A DNA stretch of 64,000 bases from Sipunculus nudus (taxonomy: Eukaryota > Annelida > Sipuncula > Golfingiida > Sipunculidae), in NCBI GenBank assembly GCA_026874595.1, contig CM049319.1, forward strand, positions 505,501-569,500, read 5' to 3'. The stretch's first letter is position 1. Each line of letters starts with the position of its first letter. Positions 13,901-29,500 of the stretch are shown here, in pieces. The notes under the pieces are model-generated. The model was not told where the DNA came from and ran no database searches. It was given only the letters and a program-made list of their open reading frames with translations. The position numbers and the translations under genes were made by a program.

Positions 13901-16100
13901 CCGTGTGGTCAACTTTACTCCCCTTCACATTCTACCGTAGTACAGTACTGGTCAGACAACATCCGTGTGGTCGACTTTACTCCCCATCACATTTTACCAC
14001 AGTACAGAATTGTTCAGACAACATCCGTGTGGTCAACCCTACTCCATTTCACATTCTACCTGAGCACAGTACTGGTCAGACAACATCCGTGTGGTCAACC
14101 CTACTCCCCTTCACAATCAACCAAGGACAGTACTGTTCAGACAACATCCCTGTGGTCAACCCTATTCCCCTTCACATTCTACCAATAGTACAGTACTGGT
14201 CAGACAACATCCGTGTGGTCAACCCTAATACGTTTCACATTCTACCTGAGCACAGTACTGGTCAGACAACATCCGTGTGGACAAATTTACTCCCCTTCAC
14301 ATTCTACCGTATTACAGCACTGGTCAGACAACATCCGTGTGGTCAACTTTACTCCCCTTCACATTCTACCACAGTACAGTACTGGTCAGACAACATCCGT
14401 GTGGTCAACTCTACTCCCCTTCACATTCTACCGTAGTACAGCACTGGTCAGACAACATCCGTGTGGTCAACTTTACTCCCCTTCACATTCTACCTGAGCA
14501 CAGTACTGGACAGACAACATCCGTGTGGACAACTCTACTCCCCTTCACATTCTACCGTAGTACAGCACTGGTCAGACAACATCCGTGTGGTCAACTTTAC
14601 TCCCCTTCACATTCTACCACAGTACAGTACTGGACAGACATATCCGTGTGGTCAACTTTACTCCCCTTCACATTCTACCGTAGTACAGCACTTGTCAGAC
14701 AACATCCGTGTGGACAACTCTACTCCCCTTCACATTCTACCGTAGTACAGCACTGGTCAGACAACATCCGTGTGGTCAACTTTACTCCCCTTCACATTCT
14801 ACCACAGTACAGTACTGGACAGACATATCCGTGTGGTCAACTTTACTCCCCTATACATTCTACCGTAGTACAGCACTGGTCAGACAACATCCGTGTGGTC
14901 AACTTTACTCCCCTTCACATTCTACCACAGTACAGTACTGGACAGACAACATCCGTGTGGTCAACCCTACTCCCCTTCACATTCTACCACAGTACAGTAC
15001 TGGACAGACAACATCCGTGTGGTCAACTTTACTCCCCTTCACATTCTACCGTAGTACAGTACTGGACAGACAACATCCGTGTGGTCAACTTTACTCCCCT
15101 TCACATTCTACCACAGTACAGTACTGGACAGACAACATCCGTGTGGACAACTCTACTCCTCTTCACATTCTACCGTAGTACAGTACTGGTCGGACATCAT
15201 CCGTGTGGTCAACTTTACTCCCCTTCACATTCTACCACAGTACAGTACTGGACAGACAACATCCGTGTCGACAACTCTACTCCCCTTCACATTCTACCGT
15301 AGTACAGTACTGGTCAGACAACATCCGTGTGGTCAACTTTACTCCCCTTCACATTCTACCACAGTACAGCACTGGTCAGACAACATCCGTGTGGACAACT
15401 CTACTCCCCTTCACATTCTACCGTTGTACAGCACTGATCAGACAACATCCGTGTGGTCAACTTTACTCCCCTTCACATTCTACCACAGTACAGTACTGGA
15501 CAGACAACATCCGTGTGGACAACTCTACTCCCCTTCACATTCTACCGTAGTACAGTACTGGTCAGACAACATCCGTGTGGTCAACTTTACTCCCCTTCAC
15601 ATTCTACCACAGTACAGTACTGGACAGACAACATCCGTGTGGACAACTCTACTCCCCTTCACATTCTACCGTAGTACAGTACTGGTCAGACTACATCCGT
15701 GTGGTCAACTTTACTCCCCTTCACATTCTACCACAGTACAGTACTGGACAGACAACATCCGTGTGGTCAACTTTACTCCCCTTCACATTCTACCGTAGTA
15801 CAGCACTGGTCAGACAACATCCGTGTGGTCAACTTTACTCCCCTTCACATTCTACCACAGTACAGTACTGGTCATACAACATCCGTGTGGACAACTCTAC
15901 TCCCCTTCACATTCTATCGTAGTACAGTACTGGTCAGACAACATCCGTGTGGTCAACTTTATTCCCCTTCACATTCTACCACAGTACAGTACTGGACAGA
16001 CAACATCGGTGTGGTCAACTTTACTCCCCTTCACATTCTACCGGAGTACAGGACTGGTCAGACAACATCCGTGTGGTCAACTTTACTCCCCTTCACATTC
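7901..16100. repeat. Higher-order repeat with 6071-bp offset in the 62-bp array
   Basis: Sequence from about 7901 recurs from 13972 (offset 6071 = 98 x 62 minus 5). The rare variant GTGGTCGACTTTACTCC marks both starts. The match continues, including private variants such as CCTATACATTC and GTCGGACATCATCC, until about 16100. There the second copy jumps back to an earlier point of the unit. Confidence 0.88.
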
Positions 16101-17526
16101 TACCGTAGTACAGCACTTGTCAGACAACATCCGTGTGGACAACTCTACTCCCCTTCACATTCTACCGTAGTACAGCACTGGTCAGACAACATCCGTGTGG
16201 TCAACTTTACTCCCCTTCACATTCTACCACAGTACAGTACTGGACAGACATATCCGTGTGGTCAACTTTACTCCCCTATACATTCTACCGTAGTACAGCA
16301 CTGGTCAGACAACATCCGTGTGGTCAACTTTACTCCCCTTCACATTCTACCACAGTACAGTACTGGACAGACAACATCCGTGTGGTCAACCCTACTCCCC
16401 TTCACATTCTACCACAGTACAGTACTGGACAGACAACATCCGTGTGGTCAACTTTACTCCCCTTCACATTCTACCGTAGTACAGTACTGGACAGACAACA
16501 TCCGTGTGGTCAACTTTACTCCCCTTCACATTCTACCACAGTACAGTACTGGACAGACAACATCCGTGTGGACAACTCTACTCCTCTTCACATTCTACCG
16601 TAGTACAGTACTGGTCGGACATCATCCGTGTGGTCAACTTTACTCCCCTTCACATTCTACCACAGTACAGTACTGGACAGACAACATCCGTGTCGACAAC
16701 TCTACTCCCCTTCACATTCTACCGTAGTACAGTACTGGTCAGACAACATCCGTGTGGTCAACTTTACTCCCCTTCACATTCTACCACAGTACAGCACTGG
16801 TCAGACAACATCCGTGTGGACAACTCTACTCCCCTTCACATTCTACCGTTGTACAGCACTGATCAGACAACATCCGTGTGGTCAACTTTACTCCCCTTCA
16901 CATTCTACCACAGTACAGTACTGGACAGACAACATCCGTGTGGACAACTCTACTCCCCTTCACATTCTACCGTAGTACAGTACTGGTCAGACAACATCCG
17001 TGTGGTCAACTTTACTCCCCTTCACATTCTACCACAGTACAGTACTGGACAGACAACATCCGTGTGGACAACTCTACTCCCCTTCACATTCTACCGTAGT
17101 ACAGTACTGGTCAGACTACATCCGTGTGGTCAACTTTACTCCCCTTCACATTCTACCACAGTACAGTACTGGACAGACAACATCCGTGTGGTCAACTTTA
17201 CTCCCCTTCACATTCTACCGTAGTACAGCACTGGTCAGACAACATCCGTGTGGTCAACTTTACTCCCCTTCACATTCTACCACAGTACAGTACTGGTCAT
17301 ACAACATCCGTGTGGACAACTCTACTCCCCTTCACATTCTATCGTAGTACAGTACTGGTCAGACAACATCCGTGTGGTCAACTTTATTCCCCTTCACATT
17401 CTACCACAGTACAGTACTGGACAGACAACATCGGTGTGGTCAACTTTACTCCCCTTCACATTCTACCGGAGTACAGGACTGGTCAGACAACATCCGTGTG
17501 GTCAACTTTACTCCCCTTCACATTCT
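14677..17526. repeat. 1425-bp tandem duplication of 23 monomers
   Basis: The rare variant CAGCACTTGTCAGAC occurs at about 14687 and again 1425 bp later (23 x 62 minus 1). The sequence after each matches for the whole block, so about 1.4 kb was duplicated in tandem inside an existing higher-order copy. Confidence 0.85.
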
Positions 17527-20500
17527 ACCGCAGTACAGTACTGTTCAGACAACATCCGTGTGGACAACTCTACTCCCCTTCACATTCTACCGTAGTACAG
17601 CACTGGTCAGACAACATCCGTGTGGTCAACTTTACTCCCCTTCACATTCTACCGTAGTACAGTACTGGTCAGACAACATCCGTGTGGTCAACTTTACTCC
17701 CCTTCACATTCTACCGTAGTACAGCACTGGTCAGACAACATCCGTGTGGTCAACTTTACTCCCCTTCACATTCTACCGTAGTACAGAACTGGTCAGACAA
17801 CATCCGTGTGGTCAACTTTACTCCCCTTCACATTCTACCGTAGTACAGTACTGGTCAGACAACATCCGTGTGGACAACTCTACTCCCCTTCACATTCTAC
17901 CGTAGTACAGAACTGGTCAGACAACATCCGTGTGGTCAACTTTACTCCCCTTCACATTCTACCACAGTACAGTACTGGTCAGACAACATCCGTGTGGTCA
18001 ACTTTACTCCCCTTCACATTCTACCGTAGTACAGCACTGGTCAGACAACATCCGTGTGGTCAACTTTACTCCCCTTTACATTCTACCGTAGTACAGCACT
18101 GGTCAGACAACATCCGTGGGGACAACTCTACTCCCCTTCACATTCTACCGTAGTACAGGACTGGTCAGACAACATCCGTGTGGTCAATTTTACTCCCCTT
18201 CACATTCTACCACAGTACAGTACTGGACAGACAACATCCGTGTGGTCAACTTTACTCCCCTTCACATTCTACCGTAGTACAGCACTGGTCAGACAACATC
18301 CGTGTGGTCAACTTTACTCCCCTTCACATTCTACCACAGTACAGTACTGGTCATACAACATCCGTGTGGACAACTCTACTCCCCTTCACATTCTACCGTA
18401 GTACAGTACTGGTCAGACAACATCCGTGTGGTCAACTTTACTCCCCTTCACATTCTACCACAGTACAGTACTGGACAGACAACATCCGTTCGGTCAACTT
18501 TACTCCCCTTCACATTCTACCGGAGTACAGTACTGGTCAGACAACAATCGTGTGGTCAACTTTACTCCCCTTCACATTCTACCGTAGTACAGCACTGGTC
18601 AGACAACATCCGTGTGGTCAACTTTACTCCCCTTCACATTCTACCACAGTACAGTACTGGTCAGACAACATCCGTGTGGACAACTCTACTCCCCTTCACA
18701 TTCTACCGTAGTACAGTACTAGTCAGACAACATCCGTGTGGTCAACTTTACTCCCCTTCACATTCTACCACAGTACAGTACTGGACAGACAACATCCGTG
18801 TGGTCAACTTTACTCCCCTTCACATTCTACCGTAGTACAGTACTGGTCAGACAACATCCGTGTGGTCAACTTTACTCCCCTTCACATTCTACCGTAGTAC
18901 AGTACTGGTCAGACAACATCCGTGTGGTCAACTTTACTCCCCTTCACATTCTACCGTAGTACAGTACTGGTCAGACAACATCCGTGTGGTCAACTTTACT
19001 CCCCTTCACATTCTACCGTAGTACAGCACTGGTCAGACAACATCCGTGTGGTCAACTTTACTCCCCTTCACATTCTACCGTAGTACAGCACTGGTCAGAC
19101 AACATCCGTGTGGTCAACTTTACTCCCCTTCACATTCTACCGTAGTACAGCACTGGTCAGACAACATCCGTGTGGTCAACTTTACTCCCCTTCACATTCT
19201 ACCGTAGTACAGCACTGGTCAGACAACATCCGTGTGGTCAACTTTACTCCCCTTGACATTCTACCGTAGTACAGAACTGGTCAGACAACATCCGTGTGGT
19301 CATCTCTACTCCCCTTCACATTCTACCGTAGTACAGTACTGGTCAGACAACATCCGTGTGGTCAACTTTACTCTCCTTCACATTCTACCGTAGTACAGCA
19401 CTGGTCAGACAACATCCGTGTGGTCAACTTTACTCCCCTTCACATTCTACCGTAGTACAGTACTGGTCAGACAACATCCGTGTGGTCAACTTTACTCCCC
19501 TTCACATTCTACCACAGTACAGTACTGGACAGACATATCCGTGTGGTCAACTTTACTCCCCTTCACATTCTACCGTAGTACAGCACTGGTCAGACAACAT
19601 CCGTGTGGTCAACTTTACTCCCCTTCACATTCTACCACAGTACAGTACTGGTCAGACAACATCCGTGTGGACAACTCTACTCCCCTTCACATTCTACCGT
19701 AGTACAGTACTAGTCAGACAACATCCGTGTGGTCAACTTTACTCCCCTTCACATTCTACCACAGTACAGTACTGGACAGACAACATCCGTGTGGTCAACT
19801 TTACTCCCCTTCACATTCTACCGTAGTACAGCACTGGTCAGACAACATCCGTGTGGTCAACTTTACTCCCCTTCACATTCTACCGTAGTACAGTACTGGT
19901 CAGAAAACATCCGTGTGGACAACTCTACTCCCCTTCACATTCTACCGTAGTACAGCACTGGTCAGACAACATCCGTGTGGTTAACTTTACTCCCCTTCAC
20001 ATTCTACCGTAGTACAGTACTGGTCAGACAACATCCGTGTGGTCAACTTTACTCCCCTTCACATTCTACCGTAGTACAGCACTGGTCAGACAACATCCGT
20101 GTGGTCAACTTTACTCCCCTTCACATTCTACCGTAGTACAGTACTGGTCAGACAACATCCGTGTGGTCAACTTTACTCCCCTTGACATTCTACCGTAGTA
20201 CAGAACTGGTCAGACAACATCCGTGTGGTCAACTCTACTCCCCTTCACATTCTACCGTAGTACAGTACTGGTCAGACAACATCCGTGTGGTCAACTTTAC
20301 TCCCCTTCACATTCTACCGTAGTACAGCACTGGTCAGACAACATCCGTGTGGTCAACTTTACTCCCCTTCACATTCTACCGTAGTACAGTACTGGTCAGA
20401 CAACATCCGTGTGGTCAACTTTACTCCCCTTCACATTCTACCACAGTACAGTACTGGACAGACATATCCGTGTGGTCAACTTTACTCCCCTTCACATTCT

Positions 20501-23500
20501 ACCGTAGTACAGCACTGGTCAGACAACATCCGTGTGGTCAACTTTACTCCCCTTCACATTCTACCACAGTACAGTACTGGAGAGACAACATCCGTGTGGT
20601 CAACTTTACTCCCCTTCACATTCTACCACAGTACAGTACTGGACAGACAACATCCGTGTGGTCAACTTTACTCCCCTTCACATTCTACCACAGTACAGTA
20701 CTGGACAGACATATCCGTGTGGTCAACTTTACTCCCCTTCACATTCTACCACAGTACAGTACTGGACAGACAACATCCGTGTGGACAACTCTACTCCCCT
20801 TCACATTCTACCGTAGTACAGTACTGGTCAGACAACATCCGTGTGGTCAACTTTACTCCCCTTCACATTCTACCGTAGTACAGCACTGGTCAGACAACAT
20901 CCGTGTGGTCAACTTTACTCCCCTTCACATTCTACCGTAGTACAGAACTGGTCAGACAACATCCGTGTGGTCAACTTTACTCCCCTTCACATTCTACCGT
21001 AGTACAGTACTGGTCAGACAACATCCGTGTGGACAACTCTACTGCCCTTCACATTCTACCGTAGTACAGAACTGGTCAGACAACATCCGTGTGGTCAACT
21101 TTACTCCCCTTCACATTCTACCACAGTACAGTACTGGTCAGACAACATCCGTGTGGTCAACTTTACTCCCCTTCACATTCTACCGTAGTACAGCACTGGT
21201 CAGACAACATCCGTGTGGTCAACTTTACTCCCCTTGACATTCTACCGTAGTACAGAACTGGTCAGACAACATCCGTGTGGTCAACTCTACTCCCCTTCAC
21301 ATTCTACCGTAGTACAGTACTGGTCAGACAACATCCGTGTGGTCAACTTTACTCCCCTTCACATTCTACCGTAGTACAGCACTGGTCAGACAACATCCGT
21401 GTGGTCAACTTTACTCCCCTTCACATTCTACCGTAGTACAGTACTGGTCAGACAACATCCGTGTGGTCAACTTTACTCCCCTTCACATTCTACCACAGTA
21501 CAGTACTGGACAGACATATCCGTGTGGTCAACTTTACTCCCCTTCACATTCTACCGTAGTACAGCACTGGTCAGACAACATCCGTGTGGTCAACTTTACT
21601 CCCCTTCACATTCTACCACAGTACAGTACTGGAGAGACAACATCCGTGTGGTCAACTTTACTCCCCTTCACATTCTACCAAAGTACAGTACTGGACAGAC
21701 AACATCCGTGTGGTCAACTTTACTCCCCTTCACATTCTACCACAGTACAGTACTGGACAGACATATCCGTGTGGTCAACTTTACTCCCCTTCACATTCTA
21801 CCACAGTACAGTACTGGACAGACAACATCCGTGTGGACAACTCTACTCCCCTTCACATTCTACCGTAGTACAGTACTGGTCAGACAACATCCGTGTGGTC
21901 AACTTTACTCCCCTTCACATTCTACCGTAGTACAGTACTGGTCAGACAACATCCGTGTGGTCAACTTTACTCCCCTTCACATTCTACCGTAGTACAGAAC
22001 TGGTCAGACAACATCCGTGTGGTCAACTTTACTCCCCTTCACATTCTACCGTAGTACAGTACTGGTCAGACAACATCCGTGTAGACAACTCTACTCCCCT
22101 TCACATTCTACCGTAGTACAGAACTGGTCAGACAACATCCGTGTGGTCAACTTTACTCCCCTTCACATTCTACCACAGTACAGTACTGGTCAGACAACAT
22201 CCGTGTGGTCAACTTTACTCCCCTTCACATTCTACCGTAGTACAGTACTGGTCAGACAACATCCGTGTGGTCAACTTTACTCCCCTTCACATTCTACCGT
22301 AGTACAGCACTGGTCAGACAACATCCGTGTGGTCAACTTTACTCCCCTTCACATTCTACCGTAGTACAGAACTGGTCAGACAACATCCGTGTGGTCAACT
22401 TTACTCCCCTTCACATTCTACCGTAGTACAGTACTGGTCAGACAACATCCGTGTGGACAACTCTACTCCTCTTCACATTCTACCGTAGTACAGAACTGGT
22501 CAGACAACATCCGTGTGGTCAACTTTACTCCCCTTCACATTCCACCACAGTACAGTACTGGTCAGACAACATCCGTGTGGTCAACTTTAGTCCCCTTCAC
22601 ATTCTACCGTAGTACAGTACTGGTCAGACAACATCCGTGTGGTCAACTTTACTCCCCTTCACATTCTACCGTAGTACAGCACTGGTCAGACAACATCCGT
22701 GTGGTCAACTTTACTCCCCTTCACATTCTACCACAGTACAGTACTGGACAGACAACATCCGTGTGGTCAACTCTACTCCCCATCATATTTTACCACAGTA
22801 CAGTACTGGTCAGACAACATCCGTGTGGTCAACCCTACTCCCCTTCACATTCTACTGCAGTACAGTACTGGACAGACAACATACGTGTGGTCAACTTTAC
22901 TCCCCTTCACATTCTACCGTAGTACAGTACTGGACAGACAACATCCGTGTGGTCAACTTTACTCCCCTTCACATTCTACCACAGTACAGTACTGGACAGA
23001 CAACATCCGTGTGGACAACTCTACTCCTCTTCACATTCTACCGTAGTACAGTACTGGTCGGACATCATCCGTGTGGTCAACTTTACTCCCCTTCACATTC
23101 TACCACAGTACAGTACTGGACAGACAACATCCGTGTCGACAACTCTACTCCCCTTCACATTCTACCGTAGTACAGTACTGGTCAGACAACATCCGTGTGG
23201 TCAACTTTACTCCCCTTCACATTCTACCACAGTACAGCACTGGTCAGACAACATCCGTGTGGACAACTCTACTCCCCTTCACATTCTACCGTTGTACAGC
23301 ACTGATCAGACAACATCCGTGTGGTCAACTTTACTCCCCTTCACATTCTACCACAGTACAGTACTGGACAGACAACATCCGTGTGGACAACTCTACTCCC
23401 CTTCACATTCTACCGTAGTACAGTACTGGTCAGACAACATCCGTGTGGTCAACTTTACTCCCCTTCACATTCTACCACAGTACAGTACTGGACAGACAAC

Positions 23501-26500
23501 ATCCGTGTGGACAACTCTACTCCCCTTCACATTCTACCGTAGTACAGTACTGGTCAGACTACATCCGTGTGGTCAACTTTACTCCCCTTCACATTCTACC
23601 ACAGTACAGTACTGGACAGACAACATCCGTGTGGTCAACTTTACTCCCCTTCACATTCTACCGTAGTACAGCACTGGTCAGACAACATCCGTGTGGTCAA
23701 CTTTACTCCCCTTCACATTCTACCACAGTACAGTACTGGTCATACAACATCCGTGTGGACAACTCTACTCCCCTTCACATTCTATCGTAGTACAGTACTG
23801 GTCAGACAACATCCGTGTGGTCAACTTTATTCCCCTTCACATTCTACCACAGTACAGTACAGGACAGACAACATCGGTGTGGTCAACTTTACTCCCCTTC
23901 ACATTCTACCGGAGTACAGGACTGGTCAGACAACATCCGTTTGGTCAACTTTACTCCCCTTCACATTCTACCGCAGTACAGTACTGTTCACACAACATCC
24001 GTGTGGACAACTCTACTCCCCTTCACATTCTACCGTAGTACAGCACTGGTCAGACAACATCCGTGTGGTCAACTTTACTCCCCTTCACATTCTACCGTAG
24101 TACAGTACTGGTCAGACAACATCCGTGTGGTCAACTTTACTCCCCTTCACATTCTACCGTAGTACAGCACTGGTCAGACAACATCCGTGTGGTCAACTTT
24201 ACTCCCCTTCACATTCTACCGTAGTACAGAACTGGTCAGACAACATCCGTGTGGTCAACTTTACTCCCCTTCACATTCTACCGTAGTACAGTACTGGTCA
24301 GACAACATCCGTGTGGACAACTCTACTCCCCTTCACATTCTACCGTAGTACAGAACTGGTCAGACAACATCCGTGTGGTCAACTTTACTCCCCTTCACAT
24401 TCTACCACAGTACAGTACTGGTCAGACAACATCCGTGTGGTCAACTTTACTCCCCTTCACATTCTACCGTAGTACAGCACTGGTCAGACAACATCCGTGT
24501 GGTCAACTTTACTCCCCTTTACATTCTACCGTAGTACAGCACTGGTCAGACAACATCCGTGGGGACAACTCTACTCCCCTTCACATTCTACCGTAGTACA
24601 GGACTGGTCAGACAACATCCGTGTGGTCAATTTTACTCCCCTTCACATTCTACCACAGTACAGTACTGGACAGACAACATCCGTGTGGTCAACTTTACTC
24701 CCCTTCACATTCTACCGTAGTACAGCACTGGTCAGACAACATCCGTGTGGTCAACTTTACTCCCCTTCACATTCTACCACAGTACAGTACTGGTCATACA
24801 ACATCCGTGTGGACAACTCTTCTCCCCTTCACATTCTACCGTAGTACAGTACTGGTCAGACAACATCCGTGTGGTCAACTTTACTCCCCTTCACATTCTA
24901 CCACAGTACAGTACTGGACAGACAACATCCGTTCGGTCAACTTTACTCCCCTTCACATTCTACCGGAGTACAGTACTGGTCAGACAACAATCGTGTGGTC
25001 AACTTTACTCCCCTTCACATTCTACCGTAGTACAGCACTGGTCAGACAACATCCGTGTGGTCAACTTTACTCCCCTTCACATTCTACCACAGTACAGTAC
25101 TGGTCAGACAACATCCGTGTGGACAACTCTACTCCCCTTCACATTCTACCGTAGTACAGTACTAGTCAGACAACATCCGTGTGGTCAACTTTACTCCCCT
25201 TCACATTCTACCACAGTACAGTACTGGACAGACAACATCCGTGTGGTCAACTTTACTCCCCTTCACATTCTACCGTAGTACAGTACTGGTCAGACAACAT
25301 CCGTGTGGTCAACTTTACTCCCCTTCACATTCTACCGTAGTACAGTACTGGTCAGACAACATCCGTGTGGTCAACTTTACTCCCCTTCACATTCTACCGT
25401 AGTACAGTACTGGTCAGACAACATCCGTGTGGTCAACTTTACTCCCCTTCACATTCTACCGTAGTACAGCACTGGTCAGACAACATCCGTGTGGTCAACT
25501 TTACTCCCCTTCACATTCTACCGTAGTACAGCACTGGTCAGACAACATCCGTGTGGTCAACTTTACTCCCCTTCACATTCTACCGTAGTACAGCACTGGT
25601 CAGACAACATCCGTGTGGTCAACTTTACTCCCCTTCACATTCTACCGTAGTACAGCACTGGTCAGACAACATCCGTGTGGTCAACTTTACTCCCCTTGAC
25701 ATTCTACCGTAGTACAGAACTGGTCAGACAACATCCGTGTGGTCAACTCTACTCCCCTTCACATTCTACCGTAGTACAGTACTGGTCAGACAACATCCGT
25801 GTGGTCAACTTTACTCTCCTTCACATTCTACCGTAGTACAGCACTGGTCAGACAACATCCGTGTGGTCAACTTTACTCCCCTTCACATTCTACCGTAGTA
25901 CAGTACTGGTCAGACAACATCCGTGTGGTCAACTTTACTCCCCTTCACATTCTACCACAGTACAGTACTGGACAGACATATCCGTGTGGTCAACTTTACT
26001 CCCCTTCACATTCTACCGTAGTACAGCACTGGTCAGACAACATCCGTGTGGTCAACTTTACTCCCCTTCACATTCTACCACAGTACAGTACTGGTCAGAC
26101 AACATCCGTGTGGACAACTCTACTCCCCTTCACATTCTACCGTAGTACAGCACTGGTCAGACAACATCCGTGTGGTCAACTTTACTCCCCTTCACATTCT
26201 ACCGTAGTACAGTACTGGTCAGACAACATCCGTGTGGTCAACTTTACTCCCCTTCACATTCTACCACAGTACAGTACTGGACAGACATATCCGTGTGGTC
26301 AACTTTACTCCCCTTCACATTCTACCGTAGTACAGCACTGGTCAGACAACATCCGTGTGGTCAACTTTACTCCCCTTCACATTCTACCACAGTACAGTAC
26401 TGGAGAGACAACATCCGTGTGGTCAACTTTACTCCCCTTCACATTCTACCACAGTACAGTACTGGACAGACAACATCCGTGTGGTCAACTTTACTCCCCT

Positions 26501-29500
26501 TCACATTCTACCACAGTACAGTACTGGACAGACATATCCGTGTGGTCAACTTTACTCCCCTTCACATTCTACCACAGTACAGTACTGGACAGACAACATC
26601 CGTGTGGACAACTCTACTCCCCTTCACATTCTACCGTAGTACAGTACTGGTCAGACAACATCCGTGTGGTCAACTTTACTCCCCTTCACATTCTACCGTA
26701 GTACAGCACTGGTCAGACAACATCCGTGTGGTCAACTTTACTCCCCTTCACATTCTACCGTAGTACAGAACTGGTCAGACAACATCCGTGTGGTCAACTT
26801 TACTCCCCTTCACATTCTACCGTAGTACAGTACTGGTCAGACAACATCCGTGTGGACAACTCTACTGCCCTTCACATTCTACCGTAGTACAGAACTGGTC
26901 AGACAACATCCGTGTGGTCAACTTTACTCCCCTTCACATTCTACCACAGTACAGTACTGGTCAGACAACATCCGTGTGGTCAACTTTACTCCCCTTCACA
27001 TTCTACCGTAGTACAGCACTGGTCAGACAACATCCGTGTGGTCAACTTTACTCCCCTTGACATTCTACCGTAGTACAGAACTGGTCAGACAACATCCGTG
27101 TGGTCAACTCTACTCCCCTTCACATTCTACCGTAGTACAGTACTGGTCAGACAACATCCGTGTGGTCAACTTTACTCCCCTTCACATTCTACCGTAGTAC
27201 AGCACTGGTCAGACAACATCCGTGTGGTCAACTTTACTCCCCTTCACATTCTACCGTAGTACAGTACTGGTCAGACAACATCCGTGTGGTCAACTTTACT
27301 CCCCTTCACATTCTACCACAGTACAGTACTGGACAGACATATCCGTGTGGTCAACTTTACTCCCCTTCACATTCTACCGTAGTACAGCACTGGTCAGACA
27401 ACATCCGTGTGGTCAACTTTACTCCCCTTCACATTCTACCACAGTACAGTACTGGAGAGACAACATCCGTGTGGTCAACTTTACTCCCCTTCACATTCTA
27501 CCACAGTACAGTACTGGACAGACAACATCCGTGTGGTCAACTTTACTCCCCTTCACATTCTACCACAGTACAGTACTGGACAGACATATCCGTGTGGTCA
27601 ACTTTACTCCCCTTCACATTCTACCACAGTACAGTACTGGACAGACAACATCCGTGTGGACAACTCTACTCCCCTTCACATTCTACCGTAGTACAGTACT
27701 GGTCAGACAACATCCGTGTGGTCAACTTTACTCCCCTTCACATTCTACCGTAGTACAGTACTGGTCAGACAACATCCGTGTGGTCAACTTTACTCCCCTT
27801 CACATTCTACCGTAGTACAGAACTGGTCAGACAACATCCGTGTGGTCAACTTTACTCCCCTTCACATTCTACCGTAGTACAGTACTGGTCAGACAACATC
27901 CGTGTAGACAACTCTACTCCCCTTCACATTCTACCGTAGTACAGAACTGGTCAGACAACATCCGTGTGGTCAACTTTACTCCCCTTCACATTCTACCACA
28001 GTACAGTACTGGTCAGACAACATCCGTGTGGTCAACTTTACTCCCCTTCACATTCTACCGTAGTACAGTACTGGTCAGACAACATCCGTGTGGTCAACTT
28101 TACTCCCCTTCACATTCTACCGTAGTACAGCACTGGTCAGACAACATCCGTGTGGTCAACTTTACTCCCCTTCACATTCTACCGTAGTACAGAACTGGTC
28201 AGACAACATCCGTGTGGTCAACTTTACTCCCCTTCACATTCTACCGTAGTACAGTACTGGTCAGACAACATCCGTGTGGACAACTCTACTCCTCTTCACA
28301 TTCTACCGTAGTACAGAACTGGTCAGACAACATCCGTGTGGTCAACTTTACTCCCCTTCACATTCCACCACAGTACAGTACTGGTCAGACAACATCCGTG
28401 TGGTCAACTTTAGTCCCCTTCACATTCTACCGTAGTACAGTACTGGTCAGACAACATCCGTGTGGTCAACTTTACTCCCCTTCACATTCTACCGTAGTAC
28501 AGCACTGGTCAGACAACATCCGTGTGGTCAACTTTACTCCCCTTCACATTCTACCACAGTACAGTACTGGACAGACAACATCCGTGTGGTCAACTCTACT
28601 CCCCATCATATTTTACCACAGTACAGTACTGGTCAGACAACATCCGTGTGGTCAACCCTACTCCCCTTCACATTCTACTGCAGTACAGTACTGGACAGAC
28701 AACATACGTGTGGTCAACTTTACTCCCCTTCACATTCTACCGTAGTACAGTACTGGACAGACAACATCCGTGTGGTCAACTTTACTCCCCTTCACATTCT
28801 ACCACAGTACAGTACTGGACAGACAACATCCGTGTGGACAACTCTACTCCTCTTCACATTCTACCGTAGTACAGTACTGGTCGGACATCATCCGTGTGGT
28901 CAACTTTACTCCCCTTCACATTCTACCACAGTACAGTACTGGACAGACAACATCCGTGTCGACAACTCTACTCCCCTTCACATTCTACCGTAGTACAGTA
29001 CTGGTCAGACAACATCCGTGTGGTCAACTTTACTCCCCTTCACATTCTACCACAGTACAGCACTGGTCAGACAACATCCGTGTGGACAACTCTACTCCCC
29101 TTCACATTCTACCGTTGTACAGCACTGATCAGACAACATCCGTGTGGTCAACTTTACTCCCCTTCACATTCTACCACAGTACAGTACTGGACAGACAACA
29201 TCCGTGTGGACAACTCTACTCCCCTTCACATTCTACCGTAGTACAGTACTGGTCAGACAACATCCGTGTGGTCAACTTTACTCCCCTTCACATTCTACCA
29301 CAGTACAGTACTGGACAGACAACATCCGTGTGGACAACTCTACTCCCCTTCACATTCTACCGTAGTACAGTATTGGTCAGACTACATCCGTGTGGTCAAC
29401 TTTACTCCCCTTCACATTCTACCACAGTACAGTACTGGACAGACAACATCCGTGTGGTCAACTTTACTCCCCTTCACATTCTACCGTAGTACAGCACTGG

